A stretch of DNA of 48,647 nt from an uncultured Clostridia bacterium (GCA_947630365.1 CANRHI010000002.1:1-48647); one strand, 5' to 3'; numbered from the stretch's first letter, positions 15,201 to 20,534 are shown. Notes: generated by a model from the sequence alone, not told the origin. Numbers and translations: made by a program.

Positions 15201-18200
15201 AAGCAAATTCCAAGATCGACGCGTGGACCAAGGGCACGGCAGCCATCGAGGCCGCGACCGACATCCAAGGCGTGAACGAACAGCGCGAGCTTGCGCTCCT
15301 TGCCATCGCGGCGTTCCGCAACGAGCTCCTCAATGCCGAGGGTGAAGCGCGCGCCTATGCGACGGCAAACGGCATCGACCCCGACAGCGAAAAGGAGTCC
15401 GGTACCACATGGAGCCAGTACATCAAGGATACCCTTTGGACGGCAACGGATTCGGCAGGCATCAAAACCAACCTCAGCACCGTCAAGGGCGCCATCAACA
15501 CCGCCGCCGCCAATGCTCTTTCCACCGCAAAGAACAACAAGATCGAAGAATTCAAGACATGGGCTTTGACGGTCGACGAGCACTTTAATGCAGACCACGC
15601 CCTCGTGAAGGCGCAGATCGCCATCCTCAACCACGCCACCTCCGTTGCTTCGCTCACCGTTCTCTACGATCAGGCGCAGAGCACGGTGAGGTCCGTGAAG
15701 TCGGCGATGGAATCGGCCATCAGCGAGATCAAGACGTATGCGCTCCGCAACGGCGTCGACATTACCGATGAGGCGCACAAGGCCGACATCGACAAGGCGA
15801 TCAATGGCATCTATGCCGCCGATAACGAAGCGACCATCCGCAGCTATGTCGACCAAATCAAGGAACACATCGACAAGCATGTTGCGGAGGATCAGGAAGC
15901 TGCGCTCACCAACATGAAGGCCAAGGCGGAAGAGATGCTCAAGGATGTCGTGCCCGATACCTATGAGAACGACGATAAGATCAAGGGTCTCTTCACGACA
16001 GGTACGGCGGCATTGAACGACGCGGGCATCGATACCATCGAGAAATTCAATGCAGAGCTCGACAAGCAGCTCGCGCTCCTCGCGGTCCGCGTTGCCCAGC
16101 TCGACGCAGAGGCCGAGCTCAAAGCCCGCGCCGAAGAGCTCTTCAACAAGAGGACCGACTTCGTGGCGTACACCTCGAACGTCACCAAGATCGAAGAGGC
16201 AACTTCGGTGGAGGCGGTCGAAGCGGAGCTCCGCACGGCGCTCCTCGCCGTCGAGGACTTCTACAACGCGGTCGAAAACGGCGTCGTTCTCGCAACGAAT
16301 TACGCCATCTCGCACGGCGTAGATGTCAGTGAGATCGCGACCGAACTTCAGGCGATCCGCACGAACGCGAAGAACACGAACGGCCAAGAGGATGAGAACA
16401 GCATTCTTCACTTGGTCAAAGCGGCGACGGATGCGGTCGACGAACTTGTCAAGCAAGATGTGCAAGGCACCCTCAACACGAGAAAGGACACCGCAAAGAC
16501 CGAGCTCGGGACATACGCCGCAGAGCGCTTCCCCGAGACATACACCACACTCGATGCCTACACGAACGGTGTTTCGGCAATCGACAAGGCAGGCGACATC
16601 GAAGCGGTGAACGACGCGCTCACCAAGGCAATGGGCGAGATCGACGTTTACTACAATCTCTACCTCGATGCGCTCCTCGATCTTCGCACCCACGCCGCGG
16701 CGCACGGCCACGACCTCGATGACGATGACCATGAGGCGATCCTCACGCAGGTCACGAACCTCTTGAATGAGGCGAAGAACGCCGAAGAGCTCGGCGACAA
16801 GATCGATGCGGCGCTCGCCGTCCTCGACGATCACATCAAGCTGCACGATACCCAAGTCAAGCTCGAAGAGTACAAGGAAGATATGCTCATCGAATTGTAC
16901 TTCTATGCGCTCGGCAAGGGCGTCGATGTCGACGCCGAAGGCGGGCCCGTTCAGGAAGGCGCCAAAGCGATCCGCGCTATTACACTCGGAGAAGTGACAG
17001 GCGAACCCAAAGATTACGACGCAGCGTACAACACGGCGAAGGCCGCCGTCGACAGTGCGCTCGCCGATGCAAAGACGGCCGTCGACACGCAGGCCGCAGC
17101 GCAGGAAGCCAAGAAGGCGGTCGACGACGCGAGAGAGACGGCAAGGCACAGCCTTCAGGTCTATGCGGCGACCAAGGGCGTCGAATGGAATACCGCTTGG
17201 GATACTCAGCTTAACGGAGCGACGGCGAACGTTCCCGCCGTGAGAACGGCAGCCGACGCCATCCGCAACGCGATCGACGAAGCGGCAGACGCCGCCGCGG
17301 CGGCAGCCGACCTCGCCGCCAAGAAGGCGGAGGCGGAGACCGAGCTCAAGCTCTACGCCGCAAGCAAGGACGTCGAGTGGGACGAAGATTGGAGCGCCAC
17401 CGTGAACGCTTCCTCCGACACAAGTACGTTGGAACAGGCGGGCGAGGCGATCAAGAAGTCCATCGACGCCGCAGCAAATACGGCAGCCTTCAACGCAAAG
17501 AAAGCGGATGCGGAACAGAAGCTCAAGCTCTACGCCGCAAGCAAGGATGTCGAGTGGAACAACGAATGGACCACCCGGATCCAAGGCGCGGCGGATGACG
17601 AAGCATTGACGGCCGCAGAGACGGAGGTCAAGAACGGCATCGACAACGCCGCACAAGCCGCCGCCGCGACAGCCGCCTTCGCCGCCAAGAAAGCGGACGC
17701 GCTCCTCGCGCTCAAGCTCTACGCCGCCACCAAGGGCGTTGCGTGGGACGAAGATTGGAGCGCCGCCGTGAACGACGCCACCGACGACGCGGCATTGACG
17801 GCCGCAAAGACGGAAGTCACGAACGACATCGACGATGCGGCAGCCGCCGCCGCAGAGGCAGAAGCCGCCGCCAAGCAGGCAGCAGAGGATCTGCTCGAGC
17901 TCAAGCTCTACGCCGCTACCAAGGGCGTCGAGTGGAGGGACGAATGGACGGCGCAATTCAACGGGCAGAATACCGTTCGTGCCGTATCGGCTGTGACCGA
18001 TTCCATCCGCGATCAGATCGACGCCGCCGCAGCGGAAGCCGAGAAGGAAACGGAGGACCATGAGCAAGAGGTGTCCTTCGCACAAGAGATCGTAAATGCG
18101 GTGAGCGACCTTCAGATCTACGCCGCAAGCAAGGGCGTCGCCCTCGACGACAAGGCCGTGACGGACGGCGTCGCAGCCATCCGCGCCGCAAAGACGCAGG

Positions 18201-19042
18201 CGGAGGTCGCCGAGAAATTGGCAGCCGCAAAGACCGCGGTCGACGCCGTCAAGACCAAGCAGGATGCCGACGCCGCCGAGCAGGAAGAGAAAGAACAGCA
18301 AGCGGCCGCAACAGCCGCCGCAGCGGAGGCGTTCTTGCAAGCCAAGAAGAATGCCGAGGCCGAGCTTCAGGTCTATGCCGCAAGCAAGGGCGTTCCGCTC
18401 GACGACAAGGCCGTGGCAGACGGCATCGCAGCCATCGAGGCGGCGAAGAACACCGAAGAGATCGGCACCGCCCTCAAGACCGCCAAGGAGAGCATGGATA
18501 CCGTGGGCGCCGCCATCACCGCGGAAGCGCAGAGCGATGTAAACGGCACGCTCATCCCGTTCATCGTCATGATCTCCGTCATGGTCGCCGCCAGCGCCGC
18601 ATTGCTCGTGGTGATGGTCGTCATCACCAAGAAGAAGCCCTCCGCGCCCGCACCCGCAGCGCCGACTTCGAACGGGGCTGCCGTGGAAGCCGCTCCCGCA
18701 AGCGAGCCCGCGGAGAAGCCCGCACCCGCAGCTTTTCCCGCACCCGCGGCGGAAGTGAAGCCCGAGGTTGAACCCGAGGCTACGGCAGAACCCGAAACCA
18801 AGCCCGAGGCGAAACCTGAAGCTACGGAGGAGGCCGAAGTGAAGCCTGAACCCGAAGCTACGGCAGAGCCCGAAGCAGAACCTGAAGCCGACCCCGAAGC
18901 CACGGCAGAACCCGAAGCGGAAGCCAAACCCGAGGCAGAACCCGAAGCCACGGCGGAAACCAAGCCCGAAGCAGAACCCGAAACCAAACCCGCGGAAGAG
19001 TCCGCACCCGAGACCGCGTCCGATCCCTCATCCGAGTCCTGA
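281..19042 (+). CDS. Giant cell-surface protein: beta-helix repeats, helical-module stalk, membrane anchor
   Basis: This encodes 6253 residues. The ATG follows AAGGAG at 267-272, and residues 1-34 form a signal peptide. Residues about 38-3240 are glycine/threonine-rich beta-helix (pectin-lyase-like) sequence with many GGTF-type turns. Nine units open with a motif like LQxAL...GxTVxLxxD...TLDLNGH, near residues 38, 368, 647, 1180, 1502, 1875, 2225, 2620 and 2885. A GLUG-like stretch occupies about 835-1140. Residues about 3245-6085 are about 42 alpha-helical modules of 55-70 residues, each carrying a YA..xGID or LKLYAASKGVEW-type motif; this resembles FIVAR/GA three-helix modules. Residues 6091-6115 are a membrane helix followed by KKK, then a 134-residue Glu/Pro/Ala tail predicted to be cytosolic. 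There is no LPXTG motif. A role as adhesin or surface stalk is inference. The reading frame is intact throughout. Confidence 0.93.
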   Translation: MRTMSWKKWIIGMLSILVVVFAALGFKFMPVSAEAITVDDPDDLYNTVLGASTDKKTEIQLTEDIKLNSYLWVSSGCDVTIDLNGHKLSNVTGQWVIVIADNGKLTLVDSSNGGGVITNEIQYSGCSLIYNYGTLITGVNLTVPATSTVGYTSTNDVTILSAPSSAAAAGKYAKPSVTVTGGKLQGPVQGAVINLVDSNLTVEGGTFVPNPASDGNSPSVKKIFSVSTLQINGSQQDRTIEAAKASVQADLDGYKPYRSSTVTVTGGDFTAFKSDYGDILIDPNIKVGYYIQTDDGLGLVGGATGEMIDIDTITVTLDGESAWGKDLSAYTPDGKWMELYDPSISAEKYYVVRDITEDNAGATITVGNDKKFYADFDGAWAALGKTTEDRTLTLLNDVNTEQLDFSNMSGNITLDLNGKKLTVTRSESSSRGHIDFGSQRVNLKEKEISLTVKDSKESGGEIVLDTPSDGSISTNGFIYINNYAKFTLESGTIRQTGYFPASYKEATQSDDKADEAIFHLSCPADAQDVVTIKGGNIISEIHYGTKEAPGEQTSSPYLMSWYVDTSDYELNFETGTKYNEKTKIFKFDLTDYIINNSKTSVFSWNFNDKDSGQWDALGNTFEGLTFSAYGIHYMLSNFTKSDNFLAGDGKAYETLQEAIGHTEKGSSITVLKDGLTIDAAITLDGIALDLDRNRNFTLNLGDGGSLTLKNGAKLLHGTLEGGVTVDGGATFDGVTITGDVSVAGDTTMEGATVNGNVTVTSGTLTIPSGTYENVTINSGASAYITGGYFKGSQIESLDQYFATARGAYIEAGKSYVPASMYEVKIAPNLAAQTWFNGYYNNGDGTEFQIASEAEWNAFALYVSSGVYNFQGKTVKLTADLNFKYNYENEGIAGASYGQDNEELDFFPAGNQKNPFNGTFDGNNQTITGVHVVEINAGIFGGTGGSATINSLTVSNSLFEGGKGFGYFDEFNTESGWVFVGGVVAQGNLGHSTKEAAAKNITVSGVTLSQKGRGSIMGGGFIGQTWSTLYLENITVDNVKLDGSWKMGGVVGFTEASVHIIKGTVENVESLNKDCAYFGSVMGQLVGDSLTLESTTVASPDSYLVGGADAGNADKNIEIGGVGTDIQAQGTADKTKNSLYGDHELAPKVDVPKAEEEAGDGFKVNFTEQQIPSDAYQADGVAMIHHADGSFTSYDNLQTALNEARNGETVVLMQNVENGAFTVSEGKNFTLDLNGHSITGTGNADVITIKQGATLTILGDAGSAITGYGGDYVINNEGNLTLGDKEKQHAEFAVNSEPGKASSSTVRNAGTLEIYGGTYDNNNTPALAAVKQEENGSLTIYGGTFNGQLQLVGEATISGGTFNALVFSDYQSEAMQGHVTVTDGTFTSQFQVFGEATIQGGEFQGSVYVFENSQHGDHTDMTTHSLKIEGGTFSGKVDTLHFGSWEQKYVEGSITVEPAEGNTVTFKEGATLPDARYFADEKNLPVADGSGNYVSAPADNSQVVAHIGSVGYETLQAALDVAKNGETVVLAGDITNEDITVKAGTNATLDLNGHSITGTGNADVIMVEKDATLTIIGVTGSINGFGGHYVIENHGTLNLGEEGGDHNGFTVNSSAGVGSSSTIANKTTEGATPKITIYGGTYANENEPNLAAIKSEPNTELYVKGGTFGERGNDKAGQLQIIGEAEISGGTFYSIVFSDYQTSGEEFAGGDLKITGGEFEGQVQFYGSGEIGGGTFQSIVVEAGEPNNVQPGAHKGTLTINDGTFKGQIQTEGELTINGGNFTKSEGYGIVAWRSGNLQGTVAIHGGTFSGKIIAYNTGVTVDKDAISIEPDTENGKTVTFTSADALPNPQYFTDPTDIPVSDGAGNYISGGEHTAVAHIGSVGYEKLQDAINAAKSGETVTLFADTTEDITVNFEGANFSGSEGKTLTLIINAKLTNKKGPTILVTKEGTLYLKGTGQVDSVVHRQAALYVGADSTVIVGEKAAGIALATDKLSFTRSLEAGDSDNDDGGNSYYTILNTGKLTIENAEVMKTTDGKRHVYSALIVNQKTAGHTPTLIINGGVYGDARTTVKTEPGTVTEINGGTFAGQICDMGKTTITDGEFDGIVFSYTGKAEGEKLTIEGGTFNAQVQAYSETTISGGTFKDNVFTHGDTKEADLTITGGTFAGKVYAQSEDNKLTIDPGDDGVKFTSTATLPDVKYFADEKNIPVSDGEGNYVSKSAENSKVVAHIGNVGYSTLQAALDAATVGQTVVLADDVTGPITVSNANKITLNLNGHSIIGNVKGTATITVEVGADLTIVGDIEGSQIAGSNDYYVVNNLGTLTLKGTNLVVENPEEGKTAATSSLVRNAGKLTIESGTYTSRTSAVKDSVVEGHFNAVKNESKKGETADLAELSIEGGTFDGLILAYGNTTISGGTFNYLVGGGNNQPNPEGVNTTGKLKITGGTFEAMVQSFVEVEISSESGHEPEFKKQVHLSNKGTISGGKFGTQDANGVSLVVESGIEGDVTITGGTFDKQIQTNSGLVIEGGTFGSVVAMEKESNKGKVTVKGGTYNGAIFAYSADEGHSVVDKDAVTIDPDADKTVTFTEQANVPNADYFADPTDIPVYHGGQFVSGQDAPQANDVVATVKTAEGVEYSFTSLEEALGHAVDGDTVTLQKETAQETYVIDKNITIDLNRQTLNGKLVVNAEKEVTVKDGTITGTANGYVIENNGTLTIENVTVNGGSTTSSLVVNHKGGGLTISGGSYTSDFIAIKNETGATLTISGGTFGSTGHRALLNYGTATVNGGTFEGDVASISKKGDPDGDNEGVKLTITAGTFEKGIHGYTIEYAEGAWGEAVQSEPAGVIEIAPTEENQITLTEVPYAHYFKKGYVAGEKQGDGTYKVVSGTYYAEIEGVGYATVTDALAAATEGQTVKLIRDVTEDVTVSNTNKITLDLNGYTLTGTGTAVTLYVEDSATLTVIGEDADSKIVGKAGKYTIENHGTLILGDEAGKYAGFTVDNAANGGARSSTIDNHGTLTVYGGTYKNSNTSPLAAIKSEPDGTLTIHGGTFDGQLQIAGEAAIADGTFNGIVFSDYQNLSDGGVAKGNLKITGGTFTEKVYVFGDATIENGTFGKDVYAFTDNYAGDKTEANLTVKGGTFEGNVDVMNYNGDRKPQDAEGMLTVSGGTINAAQAANLTSKDLELEKVVVLEGGKYVIKDKSEATAGSIYFGRSATEFDVKNLYSDSTNDNSRVAYRTDGGSGEWLVVTFTDFKEIAKADIEAYYNSKLASVEYEEAQKTELEEILEHAKQHIGSINYVDGVKGVQEINTHLETAKASMDAVLNKEQAGQLQTAITAAVEEVKDYATDLNANFTAEHTIVKAELDKIKAAKSQAELDVIKEAAKSAILAFHNAIESAVNEFHVYAVSKGVDLSDENHSSCDKTYSDKIRAAEDYADITTQLNTAEAHVDSHVQSDYKKSVTTRKGTAKKELIAYAASLNFKTGSDADYIDALTAGLAEIEKVDPENGGTLEQVNDALATAKENITKFYNAIENAVVLVTNYAVTNGIDASEISDEIAAIRASKKEGTQATDEGSILKNVAAAKAKVDELVADNVAAALRARKGTATTEVDALDDDYPDDAVITGAVTEAKSEITNAKDIDAVNAAVEEAKATVALQIAKLNAIKDLDEFIKDRFSKDATPAVYTSRKANIESATTVEQVNEYRGLALAELTDFHNALLAAEARVRSYATGKGLDLTKVVDDTTRGDAIHKKLWEAKATGEIEEKVTEAKGLVDGWFTTELGTAKTNAVNNFKAWAKGLNEHFDDAHKLIQDQVKTFEGVTDLTDLASRLSSAQNAVQNLFNAMKNAEEAVRLYAFINGIDPDEGTHASAIATFVDEIYQAADEQAVTDKLAEIKKAIDGYVTGDEQAAVSTAKGKVEEYLREYVETTYTPDGATYLADGTVSKLISDAATNIAGDGTIDTRAELEAAMLEVVDKIDTRIAIIKAVADLNKLATDYEHDINQSEGSLYDTYKKAIEAATTVEAVEVARAAALVAIENFHEAIERAVQDFEAYATEKGFNLEHDSDDCKTVYEAKLRAAKDYYEMDAALREAKAKIDNHVASADLTKAIEARKTSAKAELKAHAESLGLAAYGVGDPQYNSSVDPYKDGITAINAASGSVEAVNTALATARANVTAFYTAIQSAVDEVTNYATSNGIEVYRISAEIAAIRAAKKEGTQDTDEDSIKKAVADAKAKVNTLVASDVAAALDARKKSAKEEVAAMGTKYNEDPVITAARSTAEQAITAAGTIESVNEAVETAKNAIDLQVAKLDACANLDAYVSEHFLATAKPERLESDKSTIMAKESIDEVNSAYNTALAGLTSFYNSLVDAEARARSYAMTNGFDLGANVPGEEPVKTWDEYIKETVWAATKTGDAETEGTVENKVKAVQDKVDTAAGDALKTAISEAQSSFTTWAGNLNTNFKSGHETFDTQNTYIGGATSVADLATRLSNAQNAMQNLYNAMKNAEEAIRLYAFINGVDPDEGTHAADIKGLIDTIMSAADEAAVATALTAAKTAIDGYAVADEKEAVETAKKNVKTYLETYVKNTYGTTDGGKFLQDSEVSDFITGAETSIGGNGGITTAEQLETAMREVIEKIDIRIAQIEAVEELKLHADGYKFAARTENIEAYTNGKNAIEAADASIEAVNSALATAKANVTAFYNAIEAAVNEFHLYAISQGIDLTHGEHVSCDTTYSGNIRNATSDDTLAQALAAAKKHVNEHVEQSVTAAVNARKATAKAELKAHAQGLGFTINDEAIANNIDAYNTGINNIDGASTIDDVNAALATAKANITAFYNAIQNAVTDVTIYAVSNGIDVSRISDEIAAIRASKNEENAETEGSILKAVAAAKAKVDELVKSDVAAALATRKTTAAAEVDAMGTKYNEDAEIVAERTAAKDTITHASTIEAVNKAVDDAQKAIDLRVAQLDAIAEIDEYATTCGFKANSKIDAWTKGTAAIEAATDIQGVNEQRELALLAIAAFRNELLNAEGEARAYATANGIDPDSEKESGTTWSQYIKDTLWTATDSAGIKTNLSTVKGAINTAAANALSTAKNNKIEEFKTWALTVDEHFNADHALVKAQIAILNHATSVASLTVLYDQAQSTVRSVKSAMESAISEIKTYALRNGVDITDEAHKADIDKAINGIYAADNEATIRSYVDQIKEHIDKHVAEDQEAALTNMKAKAEEMLKDVVPDTYENDDKIKGLFTTGTAALNDAGIDTIEKFNAELDKQLALLAVRVAQLDAEAELKARAEELFNKRTDFVAYTSNVTKIEEATSVEAVEAELRTALLAVEDFYNAVENGVVLATNYAISHGVDVSEIATELQAIRTNAKNTNGQEDENSILHLVKAATDAVDELVKQDVQGTLNTRKDTAKTELGTYAAERFPETYTTLDAYTNGVSAIDKAGDIEAVNDALTKAMGEIDVYYNLYLDALLDLRTHAAAHGHDLDDDDHEAILTQVTNLLNEAKNAEELGDKIDAALAVLDDHIKLHDTQVKLEEYKEDMLIELYFYALGKGVDVDAEGGPVQEGAKAIRAITLGEVTGEPKDYDAAYNTAKAAVDSALADAKTAVDTQAAAQEAKKAVDDARETARHSLQVYAATKGVEWNTAWDTQLNGATANVPAVRTAADAIRNAIDEAADAAAAAADLAAKKAEAETELKLYAASKDVEWDEDWSATVNASSDTSTLEQAGEAIKKSIDAAANTAAFNAKKADAEQKLKLYAASKDVEWNNEWTTRIQGAADDEALTAAETEVKNGIDNAAQAAAATAAFAAKKADALLALKLYAATKGVAWDEDWSAAVNDATDDAALTAAKTEVTNDIDDAAAAAAEAEAAAKQAAEDLLELKLYAATKGVEWRDEWTAQFNGQNTVRAVSAVTDSIRDQIDAAAAEAEKETEDHEQEVSFAQEIVNAVSDLQIYAASKGVALDDKAVTDGVAAIRAAKTQAEVAEKLAAAKTAVDAVKTKQDADAAEQEEKEQQAAATAAAAEAFLQAKKNAEAELQVYAASKGVPLDDKAVADGIAAIEAAKNTEEIGTALKTAKESMDTVGAAITAEAQSDVNGTLIPFIVMISVMVAASAALLVVMVVITKKKPSAPAPAAPTSNGAAVEAAPASEPAEKPAPAAFPAPAAEVKPEVEPEATAEPETKPEAKPEATEEAEVKPEPEATAEPEAEPEADPEATAEPEAEAKPEAEPEATAETKPEAEPETKPAEESAPETASDPSSES
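3971..4014 (+). repeat. 44-bp exact direct repeat inside the giant gene (copy 1)
   Basis: This 44-bp stretch is identical to 4925-4968. It encodes the DLNGHSITGTGNAD turn of two successive beta-helix units. Exact identity, while flanking codons differ, points to recent duplication or gene conversion between units. Confidence 0.9.
4925..4968 (+). repeat. 44-bp exact direct repeat inside the giant gene (copy 2)
   Basis: Second copy of the 44-bp stretch at 3971-4014, one beta-helix unit later and in the same reading frame. Confidence 0.9.
10466..16300 (+). repeat. Three tandem copies of a ten-module helical cassette
   Basis: Within the giant gene, successive helical modules repeat in a fixed order of about ten types. 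The type beginning FHVYAVSKGVD (residue 3396) recurs as FEAYATEKGFN (4043) and FHLYAISQGID (4703), giving periods of 647 and 660 residues (about 1.95 kb). The VTNYA-type module with IAAIRA, the GTKYNED type, the RSYA type, the W-containing FKAWA type and the LYAFINGIDPDEG type recur in the same order. A fourth, partial cassette starts at the ATNYAISHGVD module near 16295 and lacks the first two types. This is protein-level repetition; the DNA copies have diverged. Confidence 0.85.
17150..18540 (+). repeat. Array of seven short helical modules near the membrane anchor
   Basis: Seven consecutive modules of about 60-80 residues each contain L(K/Q)(L/V/I)YAA(S/T)K(G/D)V. They begin near 17155, 17347, 17524, 17713, 17905, 18112 and 18364. 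They are much more alike than the modules upstream, suggesting a younger expansion next to the transmembrane helix. Alanine and lysine dominate, and coiled-coil character is likely. Confidence 0.85.
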
Positions 19043-19157
19043 TGCACAGACCTCCCCATAGCCCTGTCGGGCGGCGGCAAGCATTCCCGCGGCCGTCCCG
19101 ATGGGGGCGGGGAGCGCAGAGGACTTCATCCGAGAAAAGACGAAAAGGAGAAAGATC

Positions 19158-20165
19158 ATGATGCTTTTGGCAGTCGAATCGATCATGAACGGCTCGGGCG
19201 GGCTTTTGGTGGCGCTCGGCGTGTTGGCGCTTGCGTGCCCGCTCCTCCTCAATGCCGTTGCCGCCCTCATGATCGTCAAGATCAAGCGGGACCAAAGGGC
19301 GCCCGCAGAGATGAAAGAGGCCGCTTCGGCGGCGCACGAGGAGCCTTCCCCCAAGAAGGAGCCCGAGAAGGCGCCCGAAACGGCGCCCGCCCCGGCAGAG
19401 CCCGAAGAACAGCCTTCGCCCAAAGAGGAGGCGGAAACGGCGCCCGAAGAAGTACAGCCCGAAGCCGCAGAGGCCCCTTCCGCAGAGGAGCCCAAGGCGG
19501 GGCTTGCCGTTGCGCTCGCCGCGGGCGGCGCGGCGGTGCGCTACAACAAGAGCTTTATGGCGAAGCTCATCCAATCCCCGGACGACGTGAAGGGGTGGTA
19601 TTCGCAGCTCAAGAACGCCCTGCTCGCCCACAAAAAGGCGGCTTCCCGCCTCTCGTGGCGCGCGGACAGCATCAATTGCGGCAGAAAGAAGCTCGCCAAA
19701 TTCGCCATCCGCGGTAAGACCTTGTGCCTCTACCTCGCCTTGGACCCCGCTGCGTTCGAAGGCAGCAAATACAAGGTGGAGCCCGCCGTGGGCAAGTGCT
19801 ACGCGAGCGTGCCCTGCCTCTTCAAGGTGAGGACGCCGCGCAGGGCAAAGTATGCGATGGAGCTCATCGCGGAGCTCGCCAAGCAGCAAGAGCTCACCCC
19901 CGTCGAGCGCAAGGAGGTGGATTACCGCCTTCCGTATGAGAGCGACGAGGAGCTCGCAGAACGCGGCCTCGCGACCCCCAAAACGGGCAAGACCGCCTAC
20001 CGCAACCTCCCCGCCCGCAAATCCAAGGTGCCCGAAGGGCCTTCGGAGACGGTGCCCACCGAACCCGAACGGCTTTCGGAGACAGTAAACGCCGAACCCG
20101 AACAGCCCTCGGAGACGGTGCCCACCGAACCCGAGAAGGCGCCCGAAGGGCCTTCGGAAAACTAA
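19158..20165 (+). CDS. Single-pass membrane protein with conserved clostridial domain of unknown function
   Basis: This encodes 335 residues from the ATG at 19158, chosen because AAGGAG lies at 19145-19150; an upstream in-frame ATG at 19101 has no such site. One hydrophobic segment (about residues 10-34) is followed by KIKRD, so the remainder is predicted cytosolic. A Pro/Glu/Ala linker follows. Then comes a basic domain of about 130 residues, beginning SFMAKLIQSPDDVKGWYSQL, with GRKKLAKFAIRGKTLCLYLA and a VDYRLPYES motif. I recognise this domain from many uncultured Clostridia but know no assigned function. The C-terminus carries repeats of the PSETVPTEPE type. It lies 115 bp after the giant gene with no clear terminator between them, so co-transcription is plausible. 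Both proteins have predicted cytosolic acidic/proline-rich stretches, hinting at partnership (inference). Confidence 0.85.
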   Translation: MMLLAVESIMNGSGGLLVALGVLALACPLLLNAVAALMIVKIKRDQRAPAEMKEAASAAHEEPSPKKEPEKAPETAPAPAEPEEQPSPKEEAETAPEEVQPEAAEAPSAEEPKAGLAVALAAGGAAVRYNKSFMAKLIQSPDDVKGWYSQLKNALLAHKKAASRLSWRADSINCGRKKLAKFAIRGKTLCLYLALDPAAFEGSKYKVEPAVGKCYASVPCLFKVRTPRRAKYAMELIAELAKQQELTPVERKEVDYRLPYESDEELAERGLATPKTGKTAYRNLPARKSKVPEGPSETVPTEPERLSETVNAEPEQPSETVPTEPEKAPEGPSEN

Positions 20166-20174
20166 ACGAAAAGC

Positions 20175-20208
20175 CCGCCGTGCATAGCAATGCACGGCGG
20201 ATTTTTTT
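20175..20208 (+). terminator. Intrinsic terminator after the giant-protein locus
   Basis: A perfect 11-bp stem (CCGCCGTGCAT / ATGCACGGCGG), loop AGCA and a run of seven T. It lies 9 bp after the stop codon of the membrane protein gene. Confidence 0.95.
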
Positions 20209-20256
20209 GCGGCAAAGAGCCCTCGCACGCGACCACCTAAGTGGGTGCCACAGTTT

Positions 20257-20338
20257 ATCCCCCGCCTTAAAAAGGGAGGGGATTCCCAAATAATCATCCC
20301 CCTCCCCTTTGGGGTGGGGGACGCAGGGGGAGGGGGTT
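20257..20338. repeat. Repeat family C, intergenic copy
   Basis: A CCCCCTCCCC...GGGGGAGGGG element with an inner CCCCTTTGGGG hairpin and a leading AAAAAGGGAGGGGATTCCC half. Near-identical sequence recurs at 34186-34258, and its reverse complement lies inside rseP at 27850-27972. The gap 20166-20534 otherwise holds the terminator, a family B copy and a 90-bp hairpin element; I see no gene in it. Confidence 0.8.
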
Positions 20339-20343
20339 CTTAA

Positions 20344-20422
20344 TGTCATGCCGAGCTTTGTCGAGGCATCTCTACCTTATTTAAGATTTCTCGACTTCGC
20401 TTACGCTCCGCTCGAAATGACA
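20344..20422. repeat. Repeat family B, divergent copy
   Basis: Bounded by TGTCAT and ATGACA, with internal GTCGAGGCATCTC and GATTTCTCGACTTCGCTTACG segments. It is related in layout to the copies at 23546-23692 and 33928-34024. Elements of the 'GTCAT...GAGCGAAGCGAA...ATGAC' kind are widespread in bacterial intergenic DNA. Confidence 0.7.
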
Positions 20423-20425
20423 GTC

Positions 20426-20515
20426 CCTCATACCGAGGCGAAGCCGAGTGTATCTTCCCGTGGAGCATACAACTTGCTACAAGATACACTCCTCCCTTCG
20501 GTCGTCGGTATGAGG
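20426..20515. repeat. 90-bp hairpin element with 11-bp terminal inverted repeats
   Basis: Ends are the perfect inverted repeats CCTCATACCGA (20426-20436) and TCGGTATGAGG (20505-20515). A second inner pair is GAGTGTATCTT (20446-20456) and AAGATACACTC (20481-20491). It lies just beyond the stop codon of the leftward LRR gene. It could act as its 3' hairpin or be a small non-autonomous element. Confidence 0.75.
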
Positions 20516-20534
20516 CGAAGGAGACATTTTCCCC

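Noticed and set aside
7367..18340. Open frame of 3657 codons on the minus strand opposite the giant gene
   Set aside because: It mirrors the strong codon bias and repeats of the plus-strand gene, is rich in Arg/Cys/Val without any fold, signal peptide or ribosome site, and has no neighbours in operon. It is a shadow frame, though strikingly long.
18541..19042. Sortase-type cell-wall anchor at the end of the giant protein
   Set aside because: No LPXTG-like motif precedes the membrane helix, and the long hydrophilic tail after it does not fit a sorting signal.
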